A stretch of DNA of 42,684 nt from Planctomycetaceae bacterium. Its GTDB lineage: Bacteria; Planctomycetota; Planctomycetia; Pirellulales; Pirellulaceae. Within the stretch, counting starts at the first letter, position 1. Every line of letters starts with the position of its first letter. This document shows, piece by piece, positions 17,551 to 29,088 of this stretch. Both the position numbers and the translations under genes were made by a program. The stretch is from assembly GCA_007694185.1 (NCBI GenBank), contig RECD01000181.1, forward strand, positions 1 to 42,684, written 5' to 3'. The notes below the pieces were generated by a model. It was not told the origin of the DNA. It did not search any database and saw nothing but the letters and a program-made list of their open reading frames with translations.

Positions 17551-18870
17551 TCAAACGCTGGGAAGGCCATGGTCGGCGAGCAATACGGATTCCAGATGCC
17601 GCTTCAGCGACTCGACTCGCAAGCCCTGAACGACATCGTTAGCGAACGCAAAAATTAGCATCTTGCGGGCCAGCGATTCGGGGATCCCTCGCGATCGCAG
17701 GTAAAACAGACCCTTCGGGTCCAATTCCCCGACCGTCGCGCCGTGGGTGCAACGCACGTCGTCCGCGTAAATTTCCAACTCCGGCTTCGTGTCGATCACC
17801 GCGTCATCGGACAGCAGCAACGCCTGATTACTCTGCTTAGCATCGGTTTTTTGGGCGTCGGGATACACAAGAATTTTGCCGTTGAAAACGCCCCTGGCCC
17901 GGTCGTCCAGAATCCCCTTGTAGACCTCGTGGCTGACGCAGTTGGGCATCGCGTGATCGATTCGCGTGCGGCAGTCGGCTAGCTGGCTGCCCGAGACCAG
18001 ATACAGCCCGTGCAAGACGGTCTCGACCTGTTCGCCCGCGTGATAGCAGTGGATTTCGTTGCGAGACAGCGCGCCGCCGAACGCGAAATAATGGTTTCGA
18101 TAACGGCTCGAAGCCGCCTGACTGACGTAGGTCGTTGCGATGTGATAGCCGGCGATCGAGTCGCTTTGCAGCTTGTGATGATCGAGTTGCGCGGCCTCGC
18201 CCAGTTCGATTTCGGTCACCGAATTGGTCAGGTAGGCTTCGCCTGGAGCGCCGACGTGCGTCTCGACCAACTTCAGTCGGCTTTCCCGACCGATTCGCAC
18301 GACGTTGCGGGCTTGGCTGCAAACGGCATCGCCGCCGCCGGAGGTGACAAAGATCAAATGCAAGGGCGCTTCGATCTCGACCCCGTCCGCCAACCGGATC
18401 GCGGCCCCGTCCCGAAACAACGCCGCGTTCAGCGCGGTGAACGGTGAGTGTTCGATGTTGGCTTGCCGGCCAAGCACCCCGGTGGCGATTTCCCCGTCCG
18501 CTTCGAGATCATCGGCCAATCCGCCGACGGTCAGACCTGCCGGCAGGCTGTCGAGTTGGGACAAGCCCGGTTGCAACCGGCCGTTGACGAAAACCAAGCG
18601 ACAAGCCATGTCAGCCAATGACGCTTGCGCTACCCATTCCGTTATTTCCGAGGTCGCGGAGTTTTCGGGGCCGCTTCCGAATCGGCCCTGGGCAATCGCG
18701 GTCACGGGGGTGAACCGCCAATCCTCCCACTTCGTCGTGGGGAAACCGACCTGGTGGAATCGGTCCCTGCCCGACTGTCGCAGGCTCTGCACCCAATCGG
18801 GGAAATGGGCCGGGTCCTGCGACAGGCGTTCGAATTGCTCAGCGAAAGGGGTCAATTCCGTCACGATCAT
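17551..18870 (-). CDS. sufD: Fe-S cluster assembly protein SufD
   Basis: Partner of SufB in the SufBC2D scaffold that assembles iron-sulfur clusters in the cytoplasm under normal and oxidative conditions. The 439-residue protein shows the right-handed beta-helix core of the SufB/SufD family and the C-terminal signature: GVFNGKILVYPDAQKTDAKQ, ALLLSDDAVIDTKPELEIYA, DDVRCTHGATVGELDPKGLF and YLRSRGIPESLARKMLIFAF. The His in CTHGATVG is the conserved SufD residue implicated in cluster assembly. It is encoded 44 bp after sufC on the minus strand, in the order sufB-sufC-sufD. No cysteine desulfurase (SufS) or SufE/SufU is in this window. Confidence 0.95.
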   Translation of the reverse strand: MIVTELTPFAEQFERLSQDPAHFPDWVQSLRQSGRDRFHQVGFPTTKWEDWRFTPVTAIAQGRFGSGPENSATSEITEWVAQASLADMACRLVFVNGRLQPGLSQLDSLPAGLTVGGLADDLEADGEIATGVLGRQANIEHSPFTALNAALFRDGAAIRLADGVEIEAPLHLIFVTSGGGDAVCSQARNVVRIGRESRLKLVETHVGAPGEAYLTNSVTEIELGEAAQLDHHKLQSDSIAGYHIATTYVSQAASSRYRNHYFAFGGALSRNEIHCYHAGEQVETVLHGLYLVSGSQLADCRTRIDHAMPNCVSHEVYKGILDDRARGVFNGKILVYPDAQKTDAKQSNQALLLSDDAVIDTKPELEIYADDVRCTHGATVGELDPKGLFYLRSRGIPESLARKMLIFAFANDVVQGLRVESLKRHLESVLLADHGLPSV

Positions 18871-18914
18871 GGTGCTACAGGCGGGCGAATTGGAGTGGGA
18901 TTTCGGGTAAGGAA

Positions 18915-19670
18915 TCAGACAGACGCCGGTTCGGTTTCCAAGAACGCGTAGCCTTGGGCTTCCAATTCGTGGGCCAGCGTCCTGTCCCCCGAACGGACGA
19001 TCTTACCGCCAGCCAGCACATGAACGAAATCGGGGACGATGTAATCGAGCAGTCGCTGGTAGTGCGTTACCACGATCATCCCTCGGTCGGGAGAACGCAA
19101 CGCGTTGACCCCTTCCGCGACGATCTTCAATGCGTCGATATCCAGACCCGAGTCGGTTTCATCGAGTACCGCCAAACGAGGCCGCAGCATCGCCATCTGC
19201 AGGATCTCGTTCCGTTTCTTCTCACCGCCCGAGAAACCTTCGTTGACGGACCGTTCCATCATCGACTTGTCCATGCCGAGTTTGGCGAGATTTGCCTTCA
19301 GCAATTCGAGAAACTCGGACGTCTTGATCAGCGGTTGACCGTGATGTTTGCGGATCGAGTTGATCGCCGCCTTCAGAAAGTACTTGTTGCTGACGCCGGG
19401 GATCTCGACCGGGTACTGGTAGGCCATGAACAGCCCCTCGGCCGCCCGCTCCTCAATCGACAATTCCAACAAGTCCTTGCCGTTGAATAGGATCTCGCCA
19501 GCGGTCACTTCGTAGTCCTCGCGGCCGGCTAAGACGTGTGCCAGCGTGCTCTTGCCGCTGCCGTTGGGGCCCATGATCGCATGGACCTCACCGGTCTGAA
19601 CACGCAGGTTGATCCCCTTGAGGATCTCCGTGTCTTCACTGCGGGCATGTAAATTCTTGATTTCCAGCAT
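18915..19670 (-). CDS. sufC: Fe-S cluster assembly ATPase SufC
   Basis: ABC-type ATPase of the SufBC2D complex; ATP hydrolysis drives the conformational change that opens the SufB-SufD interface for cluster assembly. The 251-residue protein starts at the ATG at 19670 (MLEIKNLHA), the usual SufC start; a TTG at 19685 would add five residues. Seen: Walker A GPNGSGKST (34-42), the ABC signature FSGGEKKRNEI, Walker B LAVLDETDSGLDIDAL with the Asp-Glu-Thr-Asp-Ser-Gly-Leu-Asp SufC hallmark, and the switch His in VVTHYQRLL. It is the middle gene of sufB-sufC-sufD; a 107-bp spacer separates it from sufB. Confidence 0.97.
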   Translation of the reverse strand: MLEIKNLHARSEDTEILKGINLRVQTGEVHAIMGPNGSGKSTLAHVLAGREDYEVTAGEILFNGKDLLELSIEERAAEGLFMAYQYPVEIPGVSNKYFLKAAINSIRKHHGQPLIKTSEFLELLKANLAKLGMDKSMMERSVNEGFSGGEKKRNEILQMAMLRPRLAVLDETDSGLDIDALKIVAEGVNALRSPDRGMIVVTHYQRLLDYIVPDFVHVLAGGKIVRSGDRTLAHELEAQGYAFLETEPASV

Positions 19671-19777
19671 GGTTTCGACGTTCAAAGGGGCTTGAGATGA
19701 TGCGATGGGGGCAAACGGTACCGCGGCGCCACTGGGCGTCCGCGATGCCGGGGGCAGTTTCCGGACGGCCGACGGGC

Positions 19778-21223
19778 CTAGCCGACGCTGCCCTCGAGGC
19801 TGATGCTAAGCAACTTGCGGGCTTCGACGGCGAACTCCATCGGTAACTCCTGATAGACTTCCTTGCAAAAGCCGTTGACGATCATGTTGACGGCGTCTTC
19901 CGTCGGGATTCCCCGCTGCTGGCAATAGTAGATTTGGTCCTCCCCGACCTTCGAAGTCGAAGCCTCGTGTTCGACTTGGCTCGAGGTGTTGCGAACCTCG
20001 ATGTAGGGAAAGGTGTGCGCGCCGCACTTGTCGCCGATCAGCAACGAGTCGCACTGGGAAAAGTTTCGCGAGTTCGTCGCGTTCTTCTGAATCTTCACCA
20101 AGCCGCGATAGCTGTTTTGGCCCACACCGGCAGAAATCCCTTTCGAGATGATCGTGCTGCGGGTGTTCTTTCCCAAATGGATCATTTTCGTGCCCGTATC
20201 AGCCTGCTGGTGATTGGCGGTCACGGCGACCGAGTAGAACTCGCCGACCGAGTTATCGCCCTGCAGGATCACACTCGGATACTTCCAGGTGATCGCCGAC
20301 CCGGTCTCGACCTGAGTCCAGGAAATCTTCGAATTGACACCGCGACAGGCTCCGCGCTTGGTCACGAAGTTGTAAATTCCGCCACGGCCTTGCTCGTCAC
20401 CCGGATACCAGTTTTGCACAGTCGAATACTTGATCTGGGCGTCGTCGAGTGCGACCAGTTCGACCACCGCCGCGTGCAGTTGGTTCTCATCCCGCTTGGG
20501 GGCCGTGCAGCCTTCCAGGTAGCTGACGTACGAGCCCTTGTCGGCGACGATCAGCGTCCGCTCGAACTGCCCAGTGTTCTGGGCGTTGATCCGGAAATAG
20601 GTCGACAGTTCCAAGGGGCAGCGGACGCCCTCGGGGATGTAACAGAACGAGCCGTCGCTAAAGACAGCCGAATTGAGCGCCGCGAAGAAGTTGTCCGCGG
20701 CCGGGACGACCGACCCCAAGTACTTCCGGATCAACTCGGGGTACTCCCGGACCGCTTCCGAGAACGGACAAAAAATCACCCCAGCGTCAGTCAAAGTCTG
20801 CTTGTAAGTTGTCGCGATCGAGACGCTATCGAACACCGCGTCCACCGCGACGCCCGCTAAAGCCTTCTGCTCCTCGATCGGGATTCCCAGCTTCTCGTAG
20901 GTTTCCAGCAGTTTCGGGTCGACCTGATCGAGGCTGTCCAGCAGTGGTTTCTGCTTCGGCGCCGAATAGTAAACCATCCGTTGGTAGTCGATCGTCGGGT
21001 ACTTCACGTGTGGCCAGGTCGGCTCTGTGAGCGTTAGCCAATGGCGATACGCCTTCAGCCGCCACTCGAGCAACCATTCGGGCTCTCCCTTCTTCAGCGA
21101 AATCGACCGCACGACATCTTCGTTGAGCCCCGGTGGCAACGAATCGGCTTCGATATCCGTGACGAATCCGTGCTTGTATTCACGCTTGGAATAGTCTTCC
21201 AACAGCGCGGCTTCAGACGACAT
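19778..21223 (-). CDS. sufB: Fe-S cluster assembly scaffold SufB
   Basis: Main scaffold subunit of the SufBC2D complex, receiving sulfur from a desulfurase and building the nascent cluster. The 481-residue protein has the canonical features: N-terminal helical region around [18 protein letters not shown], the [11 protein letters not shown]-like stretch ([20 protein letters not shown]), [20 protein letters not shown] with the sulfur-accepting Cys region, and [20 protein letters not shown] with the conserved Cys-Gly-Ala-His. The closing [19 protein letters not shown] is diagnostic. The ATG at 21223 is the start. It heads the minus-strand suf block and faces a 650-bp upstream region shared with a sigma54 activator gene. 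Confidence 0.97.
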   Translation of the reverse strand: MSSEAALLEDYSKREYKHGFVTDIEADSLPPGLNEDVVRSISLKKGEPEWLLEWRLKAYRHWLTLTEPTWPHVKYPTIDYQRMVYYSAPKQKPLLDSLDQVDPKLLETYEKLGIPIEEQKALAGVAVDAVFDSVSIATTYKQTLTDAGVIFCPFSEAVREYPELIRKYLGSVVPAADNFFAALNSAVFSDGSFCYIPEGVRCPLELSTYFRINAQNTGQFERTLIVADKGSYVSYLEGCTAPKRDENQLHAAVVELVALDDAQIKYSTVQNWYPGDEQGRGGIYNFVTKRGACRGVNSKISWTQVETGSAITWKYPSVILQGDNSVGEFYSVAVTANHQQADTGTKMIHLGKNTRSTIISKGISAGVGQNSYRGLVKIQKNATNSRNFSQCDSLLIGDKCGAHTFPYIEVRNTSSQVEHEASTSKVGEDQIYYCQQRGIPTEDAVNMIVNGFCKEVYQELPMEFAVEARKLLSISLEGSVG

Positions 21224-21873
21224 GTTCGAACTTCATCGGTTGAGGAAAATGCAACTGAACGGGAGCCTGTCTTTGGATCCCTCTAGAACCAGCATGACGG
21301 TTTGTCCAGCCCTCGAGGCGGCTCATGGTCGGAGGCTCGATTGAGGCCTCTGGACTAGCGCTGACGGTACCCTGACCAAGCGACTCCGGGGCGGTCTCAC
21401 CTTCGCCCGGACTTTTGCTTGAACAGACAGACCGAAGTCTACCAGAACCTCGGATTCGAGTCGGCCGTTAACCAATCCGCCGACCTTTTGCGGCTGTTCA
21501 ACACGCCTGGCCATCACCATGCCCCGACTGTCGCCGGACTTCATGTCAGCCAAACGTAGCAAACTGAGGGCCAACTTTCGGCACAAGTTGATTATTTAGT
21601 CGTAAAGCTTTGTTTTCAAGTGGTTTAAGGAGATTTGTGCTGTCACAGGCAATCGTTCAGAGTGGATAAAAGTGTCGATATTTGGTCATTTTTCCGGTCC
21701 ACCGTCGGCGGGAGGTGGAGGGCAAGCTCGGTCTTGGGGAAATGAATCGGCCTTAACTGAGGAATGTTGCGAAGCCTGCCAACAAAATCGGGTAGACTGG
21801 TTGTGTGACGATATTTGGTCGAATGACGATATCGCGTCGATTGAGTCGGGGTTTTGCAGAGAGGATGGTCGGC
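21224..21873. other. 650-bp divergent intergenic region upstream of sufB and the sigma54 activator
   Basis: The longest gene-free stretch in the window. Near sufB, GTCCAG (21304-21309) and CTGGAC (21350-21355) enclose GAGGC/GCCTC (21332-21336 and 21346-21350), so the sufB leader could fold. The part from about 21585 to 21700 is markedly more A+T-rich than its surroundings and probably carries promoters, but I cannot fix a -35/-10 pair or a -24/-12 sigma54 site. An 87-codon frame on the minus strand (21323-21586) has no recognisable features and is not called. No IscR, SufR or Fur box was identified. Confidence 0.4.
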
Positions 21874-24117
<2,244 letters not shown>

Positions 24118-24280
24118 TTTCGCCTGCGGTCATCCTGCGAAAACTCCTTGCGACGGCAACCGCACCGCAGATCGTCTATGATCGAGCCTCGGCGATCAAG
24201 CCATCGGCCCCCGTCCCGACTTGACCGCGACCTCCTATTGCCCCCTTCCCCGATCCCGAACGAACTCGGAGCATCCCACC

Positions 24281-25630
24281 ATGACCTTCACACCGAATCA
24301 GGCCCCCCGCCCTACCCGCCGCTTTTTTCTGCAAGCCGGTTTGGCAGTTCCCGCCCTCGGCTACCTCCCGGCGGCCCGCGCCGCTTCGCCCAACGGCAAG
24401 TTTCGGACCGCCCACATCGGCGTGGGCGGCATGGGGGGAGCCGACCTGAACTCGATCGCGTCCCATGCCCAGGTCGAGGTCGCGGCCCTCTGTGATGTCG
24501 ATTCGGATCGCTTGGCAGCGGCCGGCGCCAAGCACACCGGAGCTCGCCGGTTCAAGGATTATCGCGAGATGTTGTCCGAACTGGGTGACCAGGTCGATGG
24601 CGTGGTCGTTTCCACCCCCGACCATACCCATGCTCCCGCCGCGATGACCGCCATGCTGCAGGGCAAGCCGGTCTACTGCCAGAAGCCTTTGACGCATGAG
24701 GTTTTCGAAGCCCGACAGCTTCGAACCGTCGCGAAGGACAAGGGCTTGGTGACTCAGATGGGCATTCAGGTTCACTCGTCCGCCCCGTATCGACGCGCGG
24801 TTCAAATGATCCAAACCGGTGTGATCGGGCCGGTCAGCCAAGTGTTCGCGTGGTCGAACAAAAACTGGGGCTATGACGGCGGACCGTTGACTAATTTCCA
24901 GAGCCCCCCCGCGTCGCTCGACTGGGACTTGTGGCTGGGAACCGCCGCCGAGCGAGAGTTCGTACCGTCGGCCTACCACCCGGGCAACTGGCGGAAAATG
25001 ATCGACTTCGGTACCGGAACGCTCGGCGACATGGGCGTCCACATTTTCGACACCCCGTACGCCGCCTTGGAATTGACCGCTCCCCGCTGGGCGATGACGA
25101 CCAGTCGTCCGCCGACCCATGTCGGGCATCCGGAACGCAACGTGGTCCGTTACGAGTTTCCGGGGACCAAGCACACTACCGACAAGCTGATCTGGACTTG
25201 GTATGACGGCAATTGGGCACCGCCGGAACTCGATCTGGACCTGCCGCGCGATTGGGGCATCAGCTCCCTGCAACTCCCCGGCCAAGGTGCTCTGTTTGTC
25301 GGCGAAGGCGGGTTGATGTTGTTGCCCCACGTCGGCGAACCGGTGCTCATGCCGGAGACCAAGTTCAGCGGGGCCGCTCGGCCGGAAGTCGCCAACGGCA
25401 ATCATTACCACGAATGGGTGGACGCGTGTCGGGGCGAGGGTAAAACGAGTGCCGGCTTCGACTACGCGGGTCCGCTGACCGAAGCGTTGTTGCTGGGCGT
25501 GGTCGCCAACCGCTTCCCCGATCAGAGATTGATGTGGGATGCCGACGACCTTCGCGTCACCAACCTAGCCGCAGCCAACGAACTGCTCCGCTCCACCTAC
25601 CGCGAAGGCTTTGCCGTCGCAGGCCTGTAG
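24281..25630 (+). CDS. Tat-exported Gfo/Idh/MocA-family oxidoreductase
   Basis: NAD(P)-dependent sugar or inositol-type oxidoreductase of the large planctomycete-expanded family. A twin-arginine signal is visible: TRRFFLQAG at 12-20, hydrophobic core LAVPALGYL, cleavage near AARA-A. The Rossmann motif GVGGMGG is at 47-53. The catalytic Lys is Lys135 in QKPLTHEV (family EKP with Gln for Glu). The downstream stretch QMGIQVHSSAPYRRAVQMIQ and GTLGDMGVHIFDTPYAALEL is typical of the GH109-like exported group, in which NAD is bound tightly. The ATG at 24281 is the start because the Tat motif falls at the right distance; the open frame upstream to 24221 is ignored. The reaction is not determinable; some relatives are NAD-dependent glycosidases. 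Confidence 0.9.
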   Translation: MTFTPNQAPRPTRRFFLQAGLAVPALGYLPAARAASPNGKFRTAHIGVGGMGGADLNSIASHAQVEVAALCDVDSDRLAAAGAKHTGARRFKDYREMLSELGDQVDGVVVSTPDHTHAPAAMTAMLQGKPVYCQKPLTHEVFEARQLRTVAKDKGLVTQMGIQVHSSAPYRRAVQMIQTGVIGPVSQVFAWSNKNWGYDGGPLTNFQSPPASLDWDLWLGTAAEREFVPSAYHPGNWRKMIDFGTGTLGDMGVHIFDTPYAALELTAPRWAMTTSRPPTHVGHPERNVVRYEFPGTKHTTDKLIWTWYDGNWAPPELDLDLPRDWGISSLQLPGQGALFVGEGGLMLLPHVGEPVLMPETKFSGAARPEVANGNHYHEWVDACRGEGKTSAGFDYAGPLTEALLLGVVANRFPDQRLMWDADDLRVTNLAAANELLRSTYREGFAVAGL

Positions 25631-25651
25631 GCCATACCTAACCGTCAGGGC

Positions 25652-27349
25652 TCAAGGTTCCTTTGCGGCGATTTTCCCCCAGGTGTCCCGTAGCGGCACG
25701 ATCCGGTTGAACACCGGATTGCCGGGACGCCCGTCTCGGTCGGCGACGTAATAACCGAGCCGTTCGAACTGGACGGCTTGGCCGACCTGGACGTCGCATA
25801 AAGAAGGTTCGACCCAAGCGGTGGTGACGCGGAGCGAATCTGGGTTGAGGTGGTCAAGGAATGTTTTTCCGTCATCGCACGACTCAGGATTCTCAACGGA
25901 AAACAGGCGTTCATAGTTCCGGACTTCGACCGGGGTGGCATGCGGGGCGCTGACCCAGTGGATCGTCCCCTTGACCTTGCGGCCCGAGGAATCCTCGCCG
26001 CTTTTGGTCGCCGGGTCGTAGGTGCATCGCACCTCGATCACCTTGCCGTCGGCGTCTTTGACGACGTCGTGGCAATCGATGATGTAGCCGGCACGCAGTC
26101 GTACCGCACCTCCCGGTTTGAGCCGGAAAAATTTTCCCGGTGCCTGTTCGCGAAAATCATCCTGTTCGATCAGCAGGCTGCCGCTGATCGGGACCTCACG
26201 CACCCCCGCTTCCGGCGATTCCGGGTTGTTGACCGCTTGGGTCATCTCGACGCGATCGCTGCCGTCCGCGTTCTTCGGCCAATTCGTGATCGTCAATCGC
26301 AACGGGTCCAGTACCGCCATGTGCCGGGAGGCGATCCGGTTCAGGTGCTCGCGGACGGCGTTCTCTAATCGCACGATGTCGATCGTGCTGTTGAACTTCG
26401 CGACGCCGACATCGGCGCAGAAGTTACGGATCGATTCCGGGGTGTAGCCCCGTCGGCGGAGGCCGCTGATCGTCGGCATCCGCGGGTCATCCCACCCCTG
26501 GACTTGCCGATCTTTGACCAGTTGCAGCAATTTCCGTTTGCTCATCACCATGTAGGTGACGTTCAGTCTGGCGAACTCGATTTGCCGCGGGTGATGAATT
26601 TCCAGGTTCGTGCAAAACCAGTCGTACAGCGGGCGGTGATTTTCGAACTCGAGCGTGCAAATCGAGAACGTGATCCGCTCCAGTGAATCGCTTTGCCCGT
26701 GAGCCCAGTCGTACATCGGGTAGATGCACCACTCGTCGCCCGTGCGGTGATGCGTGGCCCGCAGGATGCGATACAGCACGGGGTCGCGAAGGTTCAAGTT
26801 CGGCGAAGCCATGTCGATCTTCGCCCGCAAGGTTCGCGAACCGTCTGGGTACTTCCCGGCTCGCATCCCGCGGAACAGTTCCAGGTTTTCTTCGGGGCTG
26901 CGATCTCGGTGAGGGCTATTCCGACCCGGCTGGGTCAACGTACCGCGGTACTCACGGGTCTGCTCGCCACTCAGGTCACAGACATAAGCCTTGCCCGCGC
27001 GGATCAATTGCTCGGCCCACTCGTAAAGTTGGCCGAAGTAGTCGCTGGCGTAATGCAGGTTATCCCACTGGCAGCCGAGCCAGCGGACGTCTTCCATGAT
27101 CGATTCGACGTACTCGGTTTCCTCTTTGGCCGGATTCGTGTCGTCGAACCTCAGGTTGCAGGTGCCGTCGTATTTTTCGGCAAGGCCAAAGTTCAGAAAG
27201 ATGCTTTTGGCGTGCCCGATATGCAGGTAGCCGTTGGGCTCGGGTGGGAAACGTGTCGCGACGTGAGCGAACCGGCCCGCCGCCAGATCACTGTCGATCG
27301 CCACTTCGATGAAGTGCTTGGGAACGCGTTCGGGCGCTGGGTCCGTCAT
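25652..27349 (-). CDS. glnS: Glutaminyl-tRNA synthetase
   Basis: Class I synthetase that charges tRNA-Gln directly, so this organism need not rely on the GatCAB transamidation route for glutamine. Seen in the 565-residue protein: the HIGH motif at 43-46 ([11 protein letters not shown]), the KMSKS equivalent VMSKRKL about residue 268, and GlnRS stretches such as [29 protein letters not shown], and the C-terminal anticodon-binding beta-barrels ([20 protein letters not shown]). The ATG at 27349 ([14 protein letters not shown]) is chosen; a GTG at 27391 would add 14 residues of no recognisable character. It is divergent from recA, with a 359-bp shared upstream region. It is convergent with the oxidoreductase gene, 21 bp apart. 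Confidence 0.97.
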   Translation of the reverse strand: MTDPAPERVPKHFIEVAIDSDLAAGRFAHVATRFPPEPNGYLHIGHAKSIFLNFGLAEKYDGTCNLRFDDTNPAKEETEYVESIMEDVRWLGCQWDNLHYASDYFGQLYEWAEQLIRAGKAYVCDLSGEQTREYRGTLTQPGRNSPHRDRSPEENLELFRGMRAGKYPDGSRTLRAKIDMASPNLNLRDPVLYRILRATHHRTGDEWCIYPMYDWAHGQSDSLERITFSICTLEFENHRPLYDWFCTNLEIHHPRQIEFARLNVTYMVMSKRKLLQLVKDRQVQGWDDPRMPTISGLRRRGYTPESIRNFCADVGVAKFNSTIDIVRLENAVREHLNRIASRHMAVLDPLRLTITNWPKNADGSDRVEMTQAVNNPESPEAGVREVPISGSLLIEQDDFREQAPGKFFRLKPGGAVRLRAGYIIDCHDVVKDADGKVIEVRCTYDPATKSGEDSSGRKVKGTIHWVSAPHATPVEVRNYERLFSVENPESCDDGKTFLDHLNPDSLRVTTAWVEPSLCDVQVGQAVQFERLGYYVADRDGRPGNPVFNRIVPLRDTWGKIAAKEP

Positions 27350-27600
27350 CTTGGGGGGCTCGCTGGAACAACAATGGGAAAGCAACCACACGGCGAACGA
27401 TTTCGCCGGGCAACCCGTCGGGGGCCGGTCCGAAGTTCGGCGCGCTCAGCGTAACGCATACCGACGGGTTTGCCGATTCGGCCTGTCCGAATCCGAAAAA
27501 AAGCGGTTTCCTCGCGCGGGAGTGACCTACCGTGTCCCAGCCAGCGCCGATGATTTCCGGCAGGACGTCAGCAAACGCTTGTCCGAAATTCGCCGCTCGA

Positions 27601-27629
27601 TTGTCGGCGGTTCCGGCAGGCCCTAGATT
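27601..27629 (+). promoter_or_regulatory. Candidate sigma70-type promoter of recA
   Basis: TTGTCG (27601-27606) and TAGATT (27624-27629) are separated by 17 bp and would place transcription start around 27636-27638, about 70 nt before the recA ATG. The match to consensus is partial, and the call leans on spacing and on the palindrome located exactly at the predicted start. Confidence 0.4.
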
Positions 27630-27636
27630 GAATGCC

Positions 27637-27650
27637 TGTTCGGCCGAACA
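27637..27650. promoter_or_regulatory. Putative LexA operator upstream of recA (TGTTC-N4-GAACA)
   Basis: TGTTCGGCCGAACA is a perfect 14-bp palindrome, 58 bp upstream of the recA start codon and immediately after the candidate -10 box, where a repressor would block transcription. The half-site arrangement TGTTC-N4-GAACA is, to my knowledge, the LexA motif described in Verrucomicrobia, a sister phylum. It differs from the GAAC-N4-GTTC box of Gram-positives. No lexA gene is in the window. Confidence 0.55.
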
Positions 27651-27708
27651 CCTCGTCCGACTGCCGGCACCTGCGTCCGTCTACCCGCCCGCAATGAGGA
27701 TTCCACCA

Positions 27709-28830
27709 ATGGCAAAGAAGAAAACGATCGCGACCGAAGCGGCCTCCAAGGGAGTGAAACTCGATCCTGGCATGAAGGCGGTGCTCGAGCTCGAGCCGGG
27801 CCTTCGCACGACCTTGCAGCAGATCGAAAAGACGTTCGGCGAAGGGGCGATCATGCCCTTAGGCGCTTCGCATCAACTGAGCATCGAGGGGGTCTCGACC
27901 GGCAGCCTCAGCCTCGACATGGCGCTCGGCGGCTACGGGTTGCCACGTGGCCGGATCATCGAGATCTACGGGCCGGAATCGAGCGGCAAGACGACCCTCG
28001 CGCTGCACGTCTGCGCCGAGGCCCAAAAGCACGACGGGATCGCGGCGATCATCGACGCCGAACATGCCTTCGACCCCACCTGGGCCAAGAAGATCGGGGT
28101 CGAACTCGATACGCTTTTGGTCAGCCAACCGAGCAGCGGCGAAGAGGCGATGCAGATCTGTGAAATGCTGATCAAGAGCAACGCGGTCGACGTGATCGTG
28201 ATCGACTCGGTCGCGGCACTCGTGCCCCGCGCCGAACTGGAGGGAGAGATCGGCGACAGCCACGTGGGGCTCCAAGCCCGACTGATGAGCCAATCGCTGC
28301 GCAAGCTGACCGGGGCTATCGCCAAGAGCAAGTGCGTGGTGATTTTCATCAACCAGATCCGAGAAAAAATCGGCGTGATGTTCGGTAGCCCCGAGACCAC
28401 CCCGGGGGGCCGGGCGCTCAAGTTCTATTGCTCTTGCCGGATCGACGTCCGGCGGATCGGAGCCCTCAAGGATGGCGAGGAACAGGTCGGTCAGCGGGTC
28501 AAAGCCAAGATCGTCAAGAACAAGGTCGCCCCGCCATTCCGGGTCGCCGAATTCGACATGATGCACTCCGACGGGATCAGCTACGAAGGCGACCTGCTCG
28601 ACCTGGGGACCCTGCACAAGGTCGTCGCCCGCAGCGGAGCCTGGTTCAAATATGGCGAAGTCTACTTGGGACAAGGCAAGGAAAAGGCCCGTATTTTCCT
28701 GATCGAAAACCCCGAGGTCGCGGAGGAAATCAAGCAGCGGGTGTTGGCAGTCGGCGGGTACGCCGCCCCGCTGGCGGAGGAAGACGAAGCCGAAGTGGCG
28801 GAGTCCGAGGAAGCGGTTCACAACAGTTGA
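27709..28830 (+). CDS. recA: Recombinase RecA
   Basis: DNA strand-exchange protein of homologous recombination and coprotease that triggers LexA self-cleavage. The 373-residue protein has the P-loop GPESSGKT at 88-95, the RecA signature [43 protein letters not shown] with the Walker B Asp, L1/L2 loops ([37 protein letters not shown]), and the usual acidic C-terminal tail. The ATG at 27709 is chosen because it is the canonical MAKKK start with GAGG at 27697-27700 upstream; the frame is open back to 27532 but not coding there. A hairpin at 28880-28908 follows. A candidate SOS operator lies in front of it. Confidence 0.98.
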   Translation: MAKKKTIATEAASKGVKLDPGMKAVLELEPGLRTTLQQIEKTFGEGAIMPLGASHQLSIEGVSTGSLSLDMALGGYGLPRGRIIEIYGPESSGKTTLALHVCAEAQKHDGIAAIIDAEHAFDPTWAKKIGVELDTLLVSQPSSGEEAMQICEMLIKSNAVDVIVIDSVAALVPRAELEGEIGDSHVGLQARLMSQSLRKLTGAIAKSKCVVIFINQIREKIGVMFGSPETTPGGRALKFYCSCRIDVRRIGALKDGEEQVGQRVKAKIVKNKVAPPFRVAEFDMMHSDGISYEGDLLDLGTLHKVVARSGAWFKYGEVYLGQGKEKARIFLIENPEVAEEIKQRVLAVGGYAAPLAEEDEAEVAESEEAVHNS

Positions 28831-28879
28831 ACTCGCGTAGCCTCCGGCCGCCGATTCACACCGGGTGATCGGTCAGGAA

Positions 28880-28908
28880 TTCCGCTCCGCCGAATCGGCG
28901 GAGCGGAA
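28880..28908. terminator. recA: Perfect 13-bp hairpin after recA
   Basis: TTCCGCTCCGCCG (28880-28892) and CGGCGGAGCGGAA (28896-28908) pair completely around an AAT loop, 49 nt after the recA stop. The stem is strong and GC-rich, but no T-tract follows directly, so it may act as a terminator or 3' stabiliser. Confidence 0.6.
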
Positions 28909-29088
28909 CCGTTGCCGTTGCTTTGGCTCCCCCCTGCCCTTTTCGTCTTCGCCAAGATCCCGACCGCTGCCATTTCACGCGACCGACTGGGTCGCCCTTG
29001 GAGACGCAGGCCGGTCATTGGGGGAACCGGACGGTCGCTTGGTGGCCGAGCACGGTGGTCATTGGCCACACCGACCCGAAAGCGGTTA

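Larger units (their letters stand above)
27350..27708. other. 359-bp divergent intergenic region between glnS and recA
   Basis: It carries the promoters of both genes. A candidate recA promoter (27601-27629) and an adjoining 14-bp perfect palindrome (27637-27650) are listed separately. The part near glnS shows no clear motif. The frame open through it towards recA is not considered coding because recA has a clear ribosome site and start at 27709. Confidence 0.5.

Noticed and set aside
19934-20860. Plus-strand open frame antisense to sufB
   Set aside because: No family motifs, composition follows sufB reversed; sufB is certain.
21323-21586. 87-codon minus-strand frame upstream of sufB
   Set aside because: No recognisable domain or ribosome site, and it crosses the leader region and putative hairpins; listed only as part of the intergenic region.
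24176-25411. Long minus-strand frame, antisense to the Tat oxidoreductase
   Set aside because: Shadow frame; the plus strand has a twin-Arg signal and Rossmann motif, which the minus frame lacks.
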